Assembly: GCA_038232515.1 (NCBI GenBank)
Contig: JBBSHS010000076.1
Coordinates: 1 to 11,729 of the forward strand
Source of the DNA: JBBSHS01 sp038232515
Lineage (GTDB): Bacteria > Actinomycetota > Acidimicrobiia > Acidimicrobiales > JAUJNH01
DNA: 11,729 nucleotides
Direction: 5' to 3'
This document shows positions 1-6,406 of this stretch, piece after piece (the stretch's first letter is position 1; every line of letters starts with the position of its first letter). A model generated the notes under the pieces. It saw nothing but the letters and a program-made list of their open reading frames with translations. It was not told the origin of the DNA and did not search any database. Both the position numbers and the translations under genes were made by a program.

Positions 1-468
1 CCCGATCTTCAGCCCGGCTCGTCGATCATGCCCGGCAAGGTCAACCCGGTCCTGTGCGAGGCGGTGGGCCAGGTCGTGGCCCAGGTCATCGGCAACGACG
101 CCGCCGTCGTCTTCGGTGGCGCGGCCGGGAACCTGGAGCTCAACGTCATGCTGCCGGTCATAGCCCGTAACCTGCTGGAGTCGATCGGGCTGCTGGCCTC
201 GGTGTGCCGGGTCTTTTCCGCCAACTGTGTCGCCGGCATCGAAGCCGACGTCGAGCGCTGCCGGGCCTACGCCGAGAGCTCAGCGGCCATCGGCACGTCG
301 CTGAACCCCTTCATCGGCTACGAGCGGGCCGCAGAGGTCGTCAAGGAATCGGCGGCCACGGGCCGGTCGATCCGCGAGGTGGTGCGGGAGCGGGGTTGGA
401 TGACCGACGCCGAACTGGACAATGCCCTGGACGTCCTGGCCATGACCAGGGGCGGCATCGTCAACTGA
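1..468 (+). CDS. fumC: Class II fumarate hydratase, C-terminal fragment
   Basis: The frame is open from the left window edge, so the first two thirds of the gene lie outside. Class II fumarase interconverts fumarate and L-malate in the cytosolic TCA cycle as a homotetramer. The fragment begins just before the superfamily signature GSSIMPGKVNP (bases 19-51), the mobile loop carrying the catalytic serine. It continues with the helical-core stretch GNDAAVVFGGAAGNLELNV and the C-terminal domain segment LNPFIGYERAAEVVK. MPGKVNP (not MPAKVNP) and GGAAGNLELNV fit fumarase better than aspartase, although the ending IREVVRERGWMTDAEL also resembles aspartase. The superfamily is certain; fumarase over aspartase is likely. 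The gene ends convergently with the minus-strand gene, with only 8 bases between the two stop codons. Confidence 0.85.
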   Translation, partial: PDLQPGSSIMPGKVNPVLCEAVGQVVAQVIGNDAAVVFGGAAGNLELNVMLPVIARNLLESIGLLASVCRVFSANCVAGIEADVERCRAYAESSAAIGTSLNPFIGYERAAEVVKESAATGRSIREVVRERGWMTDAELDNALDVLAMTRGGIVN

Positions 469-476
469 CCGTGCGC

Positions 477-965
477 TCAGCCCTGGGCGGGGGTCCCCTC
501 GAACGGCCCGGGGTCCTTGGGGCCAGGGACGATCGGGCCCTTCCAGGCGGTTATGCGAGCCAGGTTCTCAGTCACCTTGAACCACTCGCCCGGGTGCCAG
601 TGCTCGGCGGACCCCATGAGGGTGCCGTCCATGGCCACGTGGACGATGGCGGGCAGGTACTCGAGGCCGAACCCCTTGACCACCGAACGGTCGGCATCGG
701 TGAACACCAGGAGGTCCCGGGCGTGGGGGCCGAGCCACAGCCGGGCGTCGGCCGGCCCGGCGGTGACCACCAGGGCCACCCGCACATCGGCCTGCTCGAA
801 TGTCCTCAAGATCCGAACGGCCGGCTCGAGGATCCACGTCGAGGGCTCCTCGAACGGATCGAGGGCCACGAAAAGCAGGTGGAACGTGGTGAGGAGTTGG
901 CGAACGCTACGGGCCTTGCCCTCGAGGGGTGTCATCACCAGGTCAGGCGACGGGTCCGCGGCCAC
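477..965 (-). CDS. Conserved hypothetical protein, cysteine-free thioredoxin-fold-like
   Basis: I do not recognise a named gene. The product is 162 residues from a GTG at 965, or 152 from an ATG at 935. I prefer the GTG because a TACGTT -10-like box lies 8 bases upstream of it, as at other leaderless genes here, and neither start has a Shine-Dalgarno sequence. The order of elements resembles a thioredoxin/peroxiredoxin fold: a hydrophobic strand VRVALVVTAG (61-70), LLVFTDADRSVVKGFGLEYLPAIVHV (85-110, split here as LLVFTDADRSVVKGF and GLEYLPAIVHV) with a cis-Pro-like LP at 104-105, then MDGTLMGSAEHW (112-123). There is no cysteine in the protein, so disulfide chemistry is excluded and a binding or structural role is more likely. 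No signal peptide or membrane segment is seen. The C-terminus is Pro/Gly rich. The coding call is firm; the fold is an inference from the strand/cis-Pro pattern. Confidence 0.7.
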   Translation of the reverse strand: MAADPSPDLVMTPLEGKARSVRQLLTTFHLLFVALDPFEEPSTWILEPAVRILRTFEQADVRVALVVTAGPADARLWLGPHARDLLVFTDADRSVVKGFGLEYLPAIVHVAMDGTLMGSAEHWHPGEWFKVTENLARITAWKGPIVPGPKDPGPFEGTPAQG

Positions 966-973
966 GGCGGGGA

Positions 974-979
974 AACGTA
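974..979 (-). promoter_or_regulatory. Candidate -10 box (TACGTT) of the leaderless gene ending at 477
   Basis: Read on the minus strand, TACGTT is followed by 8 bases and then the in-frame GTG at 965. This matches the TANNNT-to-start spacing expected of leaderless actinobacterial transcripts and of other genes in this window. A 7-bp inverted repeat (987-993 with 997-1003) covers the position where the -35 element would lie. Confidence 0.4.
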
Positions 980-984
980 CCGCT

Positions 985-1006
985 CCTAGGCGCTTGGCGC
1001 CTAAGG
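985..1006. repeat. Inverted repeat, possible operator
   Basis: TAGGCGC (987-993) and GCGCCTA (997-1003) are perfect inverted arms around a TTG spacer, extendable by CC/GG with one bulged A. The site sits in the divergent spacer between the minus-strand gene starting at 965 and the DUF2269 gene starting at 1173. It lies about 18-30 bases upstream of the proposed -10 box at 974-979, so it could be a repressor site. It lacks a T tract, which makes termination less likely. Confidence 0.35.
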
Positions 1007-1046
1007 CCGCAGGATGCCCGCCGAAGGGTGCGGGTGAAGAACATCG

Positions 1047-1096
1047 CCGCTCGTAGGCCGAAGGATGACCTGGCCGCTCGTTCCGAGGATGACCTG
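1047..1096. repeat. Imperfect tandem direct repeat, two copies
   Basis: CCGCTCGT followed by AGGATGACCTG occurs at 1047-1072 and again at 1074-1096. The linkers differ (AGGCCGA and TCCG), giving a period of about 27 bases. The repeat lies in the divergent spacer upstream of the DUF2269 gene promoter. It may be a duplicated regulator site or a simple duplication. Confidence 0.4.
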
Positions 1097-1122
1097 TTCG
1101 TCGGGGGGGAGCGAAGCCCCGG

Positions 1123-1128
1123 TAGGGT
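1123..1128 (+). promoter_or_regulatory. Candidate -10 box (TAGGGT) for the DUF2269 gene
   Basis: TAGGGT matches the TANNNT form. Transcription starting about 7 bases downstream would give a leader of roughly 38 bases that includes the Shine-Dalgarno sequence GGAAGG at 1158-1163. No convincing -35 element is visible. Confidence 0.3.
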
Positions 1129-1172
1129 CTGCGCCAACAAGCCCTCATGTCCGGAGCGGAAGGAAGTGCGTC

Positions 1173-1613
1173 GTGATCCTGGCGAAGGTAGACGGTGGGG
1201 TCTACAACGTCCTGTTGTTGCTGCACATCGCCGCGGTTGTGGCTGCGTTCGGACCGACGTTGTCGTACCCGCTGCTGCGCCGGGCCCGAGCCGGCAAGGT
1301 GGCGGTCGACACCAACCAGCGCATCAGCCTCCCGGCGTTGGTGCTGGCCGGGCTGTTGGGAATCGGCCTCCTCGGCGCCTCGGACCAGGCGTTCAAGTTC
1401 AGTCAGGGCTGGGTCTCGGCCGCACTGCTCGTCTGGATTCTGCTGATCATCGACTGTGCGGTGCTCCTGCGGCCCGCCCTCATCGCCGCCGCGGACGGCG
1501 ACGAGCGGGCCGGCGTCCGGGCCGGCATCTTCACCGGCCTGCTCCACCTCGGCCTCGTGGTCCTGCTGGTGCTCATGATCTGGAAGCCCGGCCTGCCCAC
1601 CTCGGCCAAGTAG
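1173..1613 (+). CDS. DUF2269-like integral membrane protein
   Basis: The product is a 146-residue hydrophobic protein of unknown function. The start is the GTG at 1173, preceded 9 bases upstream by GGAAGG (1158-1163). An in-frame ATG at 1065 would add an unconserved 36-residue tail and lacks such a site. Four membrane segments are visible at about residues 10-30, 52-70, 80-98 and 116-137. The first segment carries LLLLHIAAVVAAFGPTLSYP, the histidine and FGP pattern I associate with DUF2269 proteins. A charged loop with DTNQRIS (46-52) sits between helices 1 and 2. There are no catalytic motifs. It is divergent from the gene ending at 477, and the next gene begins 58 bases downstream with its own -10 box. 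The membrane protein call is firm; the family is likely. Confidence 0.75.
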   Translation: MILAKVDGGVYNVLLLLHIAAVVAAFGPTLSYPLLRRARAGKVAVDTNQRISLPALVLAGLLGIGLLGASDQAFKFSQGWVSAALLVWILLIIDCAVLLRPALIAAADGDERAGVRAGIFTGLLHLGLVVLLVLMIWKPGLPTSAK

Positions 1614-1657
1614 GGGTGGCCAACTGCTGCCGCAGGCCGGTGGGCTGGCTCCGGCGG

Positions 1658-1663
1658 TAGTCT
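1658..1663 (+). promoter_or_regulatory. Candidate -10 box (TAGTCT) of a leaderless gene
   Basis: TAGTCT lies 8 bases before the ATG at 1672, and no Shine-Dalgarno sequence is present, which is consistent with leaderless expression. The -35 region is not recognisable. Confidence 0.4.
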
Positions 1664-1671
1664 CCGGCCCG

Positions 1672-2490
1672 ATGCACCCCATCGAGCATCTGCGCTGGGC
1701 CGCCCGGGCCGGCGGTGGTGACGTTTCGCTGCTGGTAAGGGAAGCCGCCGGTGCCCTGAGCGGCTTGGCGGACGATCCCGCCGCTCTGGTCACCGCCTGT
1801 CGAAGCCTGGTCGACCGCCATCCGTTCGCCGGGCCGGTGTGGTGGTTGGCGGCCCGCTGCCTCATGTCGGCCGACCCGGTGGCCGAGGCTTGGCAGGCGG
1901 CCGACGCCCTTGGCCGCGACCGCACCGCCTGCACGTTGGTGGACGACGTGCCGGCCGAGGCGGGGGTGGTCGTGCTGGGCTGGCCCGAGGTGGCCGGGAC
2001 CGGACTGCGCCGGCGCCCGGACACCACGCTGCTGACGGTTGACGCCGGTGACGACTGGTCGCCGGGTCGAGCCCGCCTGGCCCGTTGCGGGCTTCATCTC
2101 GTCGAGGTGCCCCAGGCCGGTCTGGGCGCGGCCGTCGCCCACGCCGACCTGTTGGTGCTGGAGGCCGAGGCCATGGGCGCCGCCGGGTTCGTGGCCGCCT
2201 CCGGGTCCCGGGCCGCAGCCGCAGTGGCGGCCGAGGCCGGTGTGGCGGTGTGGGTGGTGGCCGGGGTCGGTCGGGTGCTCCCAGACCGACTGTGGGTTGC
2301 GTTGTCGGACCGGATGACCGGCTCTGACGAACCCTGGCTCCGCCCTGTGGAGCTTGTGCCCTTCCGTGGCACCGACTTCGTGGTACGGGCCACAGGCCGG
2401 TCAGCCCCGGCCGAGGCCACGGCCGTCGCCGACTGCCCCGTCGCCCCGGAGCTGCTCCGGCCGCTGGACGCCCCCGGCTCCTACCGCTGA
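1672..2490 (+). CDS. Stand-alone eIF-2B/ISOCOT-fold-like protein
   Basis: The product is a 272-residue soluble protein. Its C-terminal half resembles the eIF-2B alpha/MtnA (ISOCOT) family: HADLLVLEAEAMGAAGFVAA (157-176) corresponds to the family's GAD...dG loop, followed by SGSRAAAAVAAEAGVAVWVV (177-196) and GVGRVLPDRLW (198-208). Family members include ribose-1,5-bisphosphate isomerase and methylthioribose-1-phosphate isomerase. In them the loop usually reads N-K-x-G-T; here it is AASGS, so isomerase activity is doubtful. The N-terminal 90 residues are helical and Ala-rich, with an aromatic patch PVWWLAARCL (55-64). The ATG at 1672 is chosen because of the -10-like box 8 bases upstream. The glycosyltransferase follows directly, so the two are probably co-transcribed. 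Substrate unknown. Confidence 0.65.
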   Translation: MHPIEHLRWAARAGGGDVSLLVREAAGALSGLADDPAALVTACRSLVDRHPFAGPVWWLAARCLMSADPVAEAWQAADALGRDRTACTLVDDVPAEAGVVVLGWPEVAGTGLRRRPDTTLLTVDAGDDWSPGRARLARCGLHLVEVPQAGLGAAVAHADLLVLEAEAMGAAGFVAASGSRAAAAVAAEAGVAVWVVAGVGRVLPDRLWVALSDRMTGSDEPWLRPVELVPFRGTDFVVRATGRSAPAEATAVADCPVAPELLRPLDAPGSYR

Positions 2491-3200
2491 CAGGAGGGGC
2501 TGGGCCGTCACGGCCGGGCGCGGCCTTCGCCTGCGTCATACCGGCGCGCAACGAGGCGCCGACCGTGCCCCACGTCGTGCGGGCCGCCCTGGGCTGCCGG
2601 CATGTCTGTGAGGTTGTGGTGGTGGACGACGCCTCGACCGACGGGACGGCCGAGGCGGCGCTGGCCGCCGGGGCCAAGGTGGTGCGCCGTTTGCAACCTG
2701 CCGCCGGCAAGGCCGGGGCCATGGCCGTGGGCGTGGACGCCACCACGGCGACCAACCTGTTGTTCTGCGACGCCGACCTGATCGGCGTCACGTCTCACCA
2801 CCTCGACGCCCTGTGCCGCCCGGTGGAGGAGGGACGGGCGACGCTGTCCGTCGGCTGGTTCGACTACGGCCGCTGGAACCCGCTCGTCGTCCGGCTGGCG
2901 CCCACCACGGGCCAGCGGGCACTGCCCCGCTGGGTGTGGGATTCGGTCCCGTCGGCCAGGCGTCAGGGCTGGCAGATCGAGGTCATGATCAACGAGGTGG
3001 TGGTCGAAGGCCGCCGCCCGTGCTCGGCCCAGACCATGTCCGGCGTCACCCATCGGACCAAGCGGGACAAGTTCGGGCGGCACGAGGGCCGGCGCCAGAC
3101 CTGGCAGATGTTCCGCGAGTGCATGGGCGTCTTCGCCGTCGTCCGCCTGCGCACCTACTGGTTCTACGTCCGGTCCCTGACCGTGGAGCGGCCGAGCTGA
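2487..3200 (+). CDS. Family 2 glycosyltransferase, start codon unresolved
   Basis: This is a GT-A fold transferase using an NDP-sugar. The N-terminal strand VIPARNEA is encoded at 2535-2558, then VVVVDDASTDGT, and the metal-binding DAD is at 2769-2777. Later come GQRALPR, GWQIEVMINE and a basic SGVTHRTKRDKFG segment, reminiscent of polyprenyl-phosphate glycosyltransferases (DPM1-like). No membrane helix is seen. The frame is open from 2328, yet no in-frame ATG, GTG or TTG occurs before the GTG at 2565, which would cut off VIPARNEA. A strong AGGAGGGG lies at 2492-2499 without a matching start. I place the start at the CTG at 2487, which overlaps the previous stop, only as a marker. A non-standard start or a base error near 2500-2525 is equally possible; 2565 is the conservative alternative. 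The end lies 3 bases from the convergent methyltransferase stop. Confidence 0.8.
   Translation: MTGGAGPSRPGAAFACVIPARNEAPTVPHVVRAALGCRHVCEVVVVDDASTDGTAEAALAAGAKVVRRLQPAAGKAGAMAVGVDATTATNLLFCDADLIGVTSHHLDALCRPVEEGRATLSVGWFDYGRWNPLVVRLAPTTGQRALPRWVWDSVPSARRQGWQIEVMINEVVVEGRRPCSAQTMSGVTHRTKRDKFGRHEGRRQTWQMFRECMGVFAVVRLRTYWFYVRSLTVERPS
2492..2499 (+). promoter_or_regulatory. Strong Shine-Dalgarno sequence without a matching start
   Basis: AGGAGGGG directly follows the stop of the eIF-2B-like gene. Normal spacing would put a start at about 2504-2510, but the glycosyltransferase frame there reads CCG, TCA and CGG. The site argues that translation begins near here, upstream of the GTG at 2565. Confidence 0.55.
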
Positions 3201-3203
3201 GGC

Positions 3204-4487
3204 TCAGACCATTGTGGCCCGGGTGCGGGGCATGCCGCTGCCTCCGGCATCGTCGTCGATGACGCCCAGCACCTGGTGGACGCCGATGCCGGCATCCTCG
3301 AAACCCAGGACGGAGCCGACCATGTAGATGCGCCAGATGCGGGCACGGCGCACGCCAACCTCGGCCACGGCCTCGTCCCAATGGGCGTCGAGGTTGGCGA
3401 CCCAGTAGCGCAGCGTCCGGGCATAGTGCTCGCGCAGGCTCTCCACGTCCCGCACCTCGAAGCCGGCCTGCTGCATGGCCACCACTACGTCGCCCACGTC
3501 CTGCAGCTCGCCGTCGGGAAAGACGTACCGGCCCACGAAACGACGCCGGCCGGGCCGGGAGCCGCCTGGGGTCGAGATGGCGTGATTGAGCAGCCGGCCC
3601 CGAGGCCCGAGGCTGCGGTGGAGCGCCGAGAAGTAGTCGGCCATGCGTGAGCGCCCGACGTGTTCGAACATGCCGACCGAGCTGACGGCGTCGAACTGCT
3701 CCCCGTCCAGGTCGCGGTAGTCCTGAAGGCGGATCTCGACGTGGGCGCCAAGACCGGCGTCCGCCACCCGCTTGCGGGCCAGCTCCGCCTGGGCCGAGCT
3801 GATGGTGATGCCGACAACCTCGGCGTCGTGGTGCTCGGCCGCGTGCATGGCCAGAGACCCCCAGCCACAGCCCACGTCGAGCAGCCGCAAACCAGGCCCT
3901 CGATCGAGCCCGAGCTTTCGGCAGATCAGGTCGTGCTTGGACGTCTGCGCCTCCTCCAGGGTCGAACCCTCGTGCTCGAACCGGGCGCAGGAGTAGGTCA
4001 TGCTCGGGCCCAGCACCAGCCGGTAGAAGTCGTTGCCGACGTCGTAGTGGTGGGTGACGGCCGAGTGGTCACGGGCTTTGGTGTGACGGAGCCCGCGAGG
4101 ATGGGCCTCCTCGGGCGGGGCAGCCGGGGGCTTGCTCAGGACCCCCAGCCGCTTGGCCGCCCGGACGGCTTCGGCCACCGCCTTGGGGCTGGGCTTCATC
4201 TCGTGCGGGATCACCTGCTCGATGGCCCTCATCAGTCTGAAGGGGTCACCTTCCAACTCGATGTCGCCGACGACGTAGGCCCGTCCGAAACCAAGTTCGT
4301 CGGGGGCCCAGGCGATGCGACGGATGGCGTCGACGTTGCGGAACACCACCCGCTCAGTACCCGAGTCGGGGCCGGCACGGCTCCCGTCCCAGAAATGGAA
4401 CGGGACGGGGGGGGCGCCGCCCAGAAAGGCGTCGAACAGGGGCTGGAGCGTGGCTGCCGCAGCAACGGGGGTTGGGTTGACGGGCAT
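3204..4487 (-). CDS. Cyclopropane-fatty-acyl-phospholipid synthase family methyltransferase
   Basis: The 427-residue product would transfer a methyl or methylene group from S-adenosylmethionine to the double bond of phospholipid acyl chains at the membrane face. The N-terminal 130 residues include FGRAYVVGDIELEGDPF, typical of the long CFA/UfaA-BfaB type. Next come HYDVGNDFY (147-155) and YSCARF (165-170), whose C167 matches the active-site Cys of the E. coli enzyme. The SAM loop is LLDVGCGWGS (202-211), followed by GITISSAQ, GMFEHVG (E275), NHAI (H302), YVFPDGEL (321-328) and LREHYARTLRYW (Y355). These positions correspond by motif to the bicarbonate-binding residues, so the enzyme looks intact. 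In actinobacteria such enzymes make cyclopropane or 10-methyl (tuberculostearic) acids; which product applies here cannot be told. The ATG at 4487 is the only good start. No clear -10 box is visible. Confidence 0.9.
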   Translation of the reverse strand: MPVNPTPVAAAATLQPLFDAFLGGAPPVPFHFWDGSRAGPDSGTERVVFRNVDAIRRIAWAPDELGFGRAYVVGDIELEGDPFRLMRAIEQVIPHEMKPSPKAVAEAVRAAKRLGVLSKPPAAPPEEAHPRGLRHTKARDHSAVTHHYDVGNDFYRLVLGPSMTYSCARFEHEGSTLEEAQTSKHDLICRKLGLDRGPGLRLLDVGCGWGSLAMHAAEHHDAEVVGITISSAQAELARKRVADAGLGAHVEIRLQDYRDLDGEQFDAVSSVGMFEHVGRSRMADYFSALHRSLGPRGRLLNHAISTPGGSRPGRRRFVGRYVFPDGELQDVGDVVVAMQQAGFEVRDVESLREHYARTLRYWVANLDAHWDEAVAEVGVRRARIWRIYMVGSVLGFEDAGIGVHQVLGVIDDDAGGSGMPRTRATMV

Positions 4488-4629
4488 GGAATCGTTCTAC
4501 TATCCCGATGATTGTTTCGCTCGGTCATCGATCACCTGTCGGGCCTACCCGGGATGGCCGGCGGCCGAACCGTATCGCCAGGAGCCTGTGCCCCAACCGG
4601 CATTTGCACCCTTGGGGCGAGGCTGGGCG

Positions 4630-5274
4630 TCAAGTGGGCTTGGATCCCAGCACGGTGACCAGCGGGGGCAGCACGATGGGTTCGTCGCCGGAGTCGACGT
4701 CGGTCATGGCCTCGAGGTAGTCGGCCACCGGCCCCGGTCCCACGCCCGCCGGCGCCTCCGCCCAGGCATCGACGACCTCCAGCCCGGCGTCGCGTACCAA
4801 GCCCGGAAGCAGCGCGCCGATGTCGGGATGGCGGGCGTCGGGCATGGCCAGCGGCAGCCCCGCCACCCGACCGGCGGAGGTGACGGGCTCCTGGGCCACC
4901 ACCCACCCGCCGGGCCGGACCACGGCGGCCATGCGCTTCAGCACCGCAAGGGGTTCGACTACGTGCAGGAGCAGGAACCGGCAGAAAGCCAGGTCCACGG
5001 GCTCGGGCAGGGTCAGCGCCTCGGCCGCCTGGGTGAGGGCCACCACCTGGGTGTGGGCGGCGGCGGCGGCGGCCACCGCGTCTCGGGCCCGGGGGTCGAC
5101 ATCGACCGCGTAGATGCGTCCAGCGCGGCCCACCACCTCGGCGATGGCCACGCTGACGTCACCCTGCCCGGCGCCCACGTCGACACACCGCCAACCGTCG
5201 CCCAAGCCGAGCCGGTCGAGGGCCGTGACCAGCGGGCGCCGGTAGACGTCGTTGCGCAAGCCCAGTTGGATCAT
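4630..5274 (-). CDS. Class I SAM-dependent methyltransferase
   Basis: The 214-residue product has a Rossmann-fold methyltransferase core. Motif I is CVDVGAGQGDVSVAIA (30-45), the acidic end of strand 2 is YAVDVDPRA (55-63), and the post-motif region is VDLAFCRFLLLHVVEP (93-108) followed by LKRMAAVVRPGGWVVAQEP (112-130). This is the UbiE/Methyltransf_11 type of small-molecule methyltransferase; substrate unknown. The N-terminal LGLRNDVYRRP lacks any membrane or signal segment. The frame stays open far upstream, but homology-like sequence begins only at the ATG at 5274, which is preceded by a weak GGGGAC. It is in line with, but 142 bases upstream of, the cyclopropane synthase gene on the same strand, so joint transcription is possible but not shown. 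It is divergent from the SGNH hydrolase gene. Confidence 0.85.
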   Translation of the reverse strand: MIQLGLRNDVYRRPLVTALDRLGLGDGWRCVDVGAGQGDVSVAIAEVVGRAGRIYAVDVDPRARDAVAAAAAAHTQVVALTQAAEALTLPEPVDLAFCRFLLLHVVEPLAVLKRMAAVVRPGGWVVAQEPVTSAGRVAGLPLAMPDARHPDIGALLPGLVRDAGLEVVDAWAEAPAGVGPGPVADYLEAMTDVDSGDEPIVLPPLVTVLGSKPT

Positions 5275-5316
5275 GTCGTCCCGTCCCCGAAGCCCAACCG
5301 TGCAGTCACGGCCCCG

Positions 5317-5322
5317 ACCATA
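5317..5322 (-). promoter_or_regulatory. Candidate -10 box (TATGGT) for the methyltransferase gene
   Basis: Read on the minus strand, TATGGT lies 42 bases before the ATG at 5274, in the 136-base divergent spacer. It would give a leader of about 36 bases containing the purine-rich GGGGAC. No convincing -35 element is seen. Confidence 0.3.
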
Positions 5323-5398
5323 CGGGCGGAGCCACAGACTGCGGGGTGGCCCAGCCGCCCAACGGCGGAAAACAGCCCTGTGACCGGTGCGCCATGCG

Positions 5399-5404
5399 AA
5401 GGAG
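5399..5404 (+). promoter_or_regulatory. Shine-Dalgarno sequence AAGGAG choosing the ATG at 5411
   Basis: AAGGAG lies 6 bases before the ATG at 5411. This is the best ribosome binding site near this gene and the reason for preferring that start over the GTG at 5387 or later candidates. Confidence 0.5.
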
Positions 5405-5410
5405 ACGCCG

Positions 5411-6310
5411 ATGGGCGAGAGTGGCATTGTCACCGTCGAGACCGCAAAGCCCATGAGGAGGGGACGATCTGCTAGCTCAAGAAGAACGCGACGGTTTGGG
5501 ACCGTGACCGGGCCCCCGGGCGCCTGTGGCCCCACGCCGAGTCGGCCAGGGACAGCTGAGCAGCCGGTGCGCGGCGTCGCCCGACGGATCGGTATGGCTG
5601 GGTTGGCTGTGGTGGGCGGGGCCGGCCTGCTGGCGGTGATCCTGGTGGTCGAGGTGCTGGTGGCCCGCCGGGCGGCCACGGCTCCGGCCCCGACCGGCGT
5701 GGACGGCTGCGTCGGGTGCGGTTCTGCGGGCGGTGCGCCGTTGCGGGTGGCCTTCCTGGGTGATTCGACGGTGGCCGGTGTCGGAGCGTCCAGCGCTGAC
5801 TCCGCGCTGCCCCGCCAGGTCGCCACCCGCCTCGGGCGTCCCGTGCAGGTCCTGGACCTGGCCGTGTCCGGGGCGAGGGTGGCCGACGTCCTGGCCAGCC
5901 AGGGCGGTGCCGCACTGGCCGCGTTCCATCCTCAGGTCATCGTCATCGGGGTGGGCGCCAACGATGTCGTCCACGGGTCCCGGCGGCCCGGTTTCCGCCG
6001 GCACTACAGCAGGCTCGTGTCGTCGCTGCCGGCTGGGGCCGAGGTGGTCCTGCTGGGGGTTCCCGACCTCGGGTCCCCGCCCCGCCTGGCTCAGCCCCTC
6101 CGGGCCGTGGCCGGTTGGCGAGCCCGGATGCTCGACGACGACGTCCGCCATCTGGCTCGGGACACCGGTGCCCGTTTCGTCGACCTGCAGGCCCTGGGCC
6201 CTGCCTTCCGCCGACAACCAGGCCGGTATTTCGCGGCCGACCACTACCACCCGAGCGACGCCGGCTACGGCCTGTGGTCCGGGGCCGTCGTCCGTACCAT
6301 CGCCGCCTGA
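5411..6310 (+). CDS. Membrane-anchored SGNH/GDSL hydrolase
   Basis: The 299-residue product is a predicted esterase or lipase of the SGNH superfamily. An Arg-rich cytoplasmic stretch (15-60) precedes one membrane segment, MAGLAVVGGAGLLAVILVVE (62-81), putting the catalytic domain outside the cell. Block I is AFLGDST (114-120, nucleophile S119), block II AVSGARV (G154), block III GVGANDV (180-186, N184), and block V DHYHPSDAGY (277-286, with D277 and H280 completing the triad). All four SGNH residues are present. DGCVGCG (98-104) just outside the membrane could form a disulfide. Likely substrates are acyl or acetyl esters on lipids or wall glycans. The start has AAGGAG upstream. However, the first 50 codons include AGA, TTT and CTA-type rare codons and look less coding than the rest, so a GTG at 5567 is a real alternative. 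Confidence 0.87.
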   Translation: MGESGIVTVETAKPMRRGRSASSRRTRRFGTVTGPPGACGPTPSRPGTAEQPVRGVARRIGMAGLAVVGGAGLLAVILVVEVLVARRAATAPAPTGVDGCVGCGSAGGAPLRVAFLGDSTVAGVGASSADSALPRQVATRLGRPVQVLDLAVSGARVADVLASQGGAALAAFHPQVIVIGVGANDVVHGSRRPGFRRHYSRLVSSLPAGAEVVLLGVPDLGSPPRLAQPLRAVAGWRARMLDDDVRHLARDTGARFVDLQALGPAFRRQPGRYFAADHYHPSDAGYGLWSGAVVRTIAA

Positions 6311-6345
6311 CCCGTCCGCGGCCATCGCCGCCTGACCGTTCGCGG
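6297..6345 (+). repeat. Tandem 25/24-base duplication spanning a stop codon
   Basis: A block beginning CCATCGCCGCCTGA occurs at 6297-6321 and again at 6322-6345, with one-base length and one-base sequence differences in the tail. The first copy contains the last codons and TGA of the SGNH hydrolase gene, and the second repeats them downstream. It is most simply a replication-slippage duplication. Confidence 0.6.
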
Positions 6346-6351
6346 CCTGTC

Positions 6352-6372
6352 CCGCCGCCGCCGCCGCCGCCG
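6352..6372 (+). repeat. CCG trinucleotide repeat, seven units
   Basis: Seven consecutive CCG units lie in the spacer between the SGNH hydrolase and GT-C glycosyltransferase genes. Such tracts are prone to slippage; no function is evident. Confidence 0.7.
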
Positions 6373-6406
6373 TCGCCGGGTGGCCGGACGAGCGGGCCCA
6401 GGCCAC

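Noticed and set aside
936..2027. An upstream extension of the minus-strand gene to a 516-residue protein
   Set aside because: The extra part is Arg/Gln/Gly low-complexity sequence antisense to the DUF2269 and eIF-2B-like genes, while the conserved-looking protein begins at 965.
3660..4511. A 283-codon plus-strand frame inside the cyclopropane synthase gene
   Set aside because: It is antisense to a gene with all family motifs intact and has no recognisable features of its own.
5275..5826. An N-terminal extension of the methyltransferase to 398 residues
   Set aside because: The added segment crosses the divergent promoter region and is antisense to the SGNH hydrolase; it is Thr/Pro/Arg-rich without a domain.
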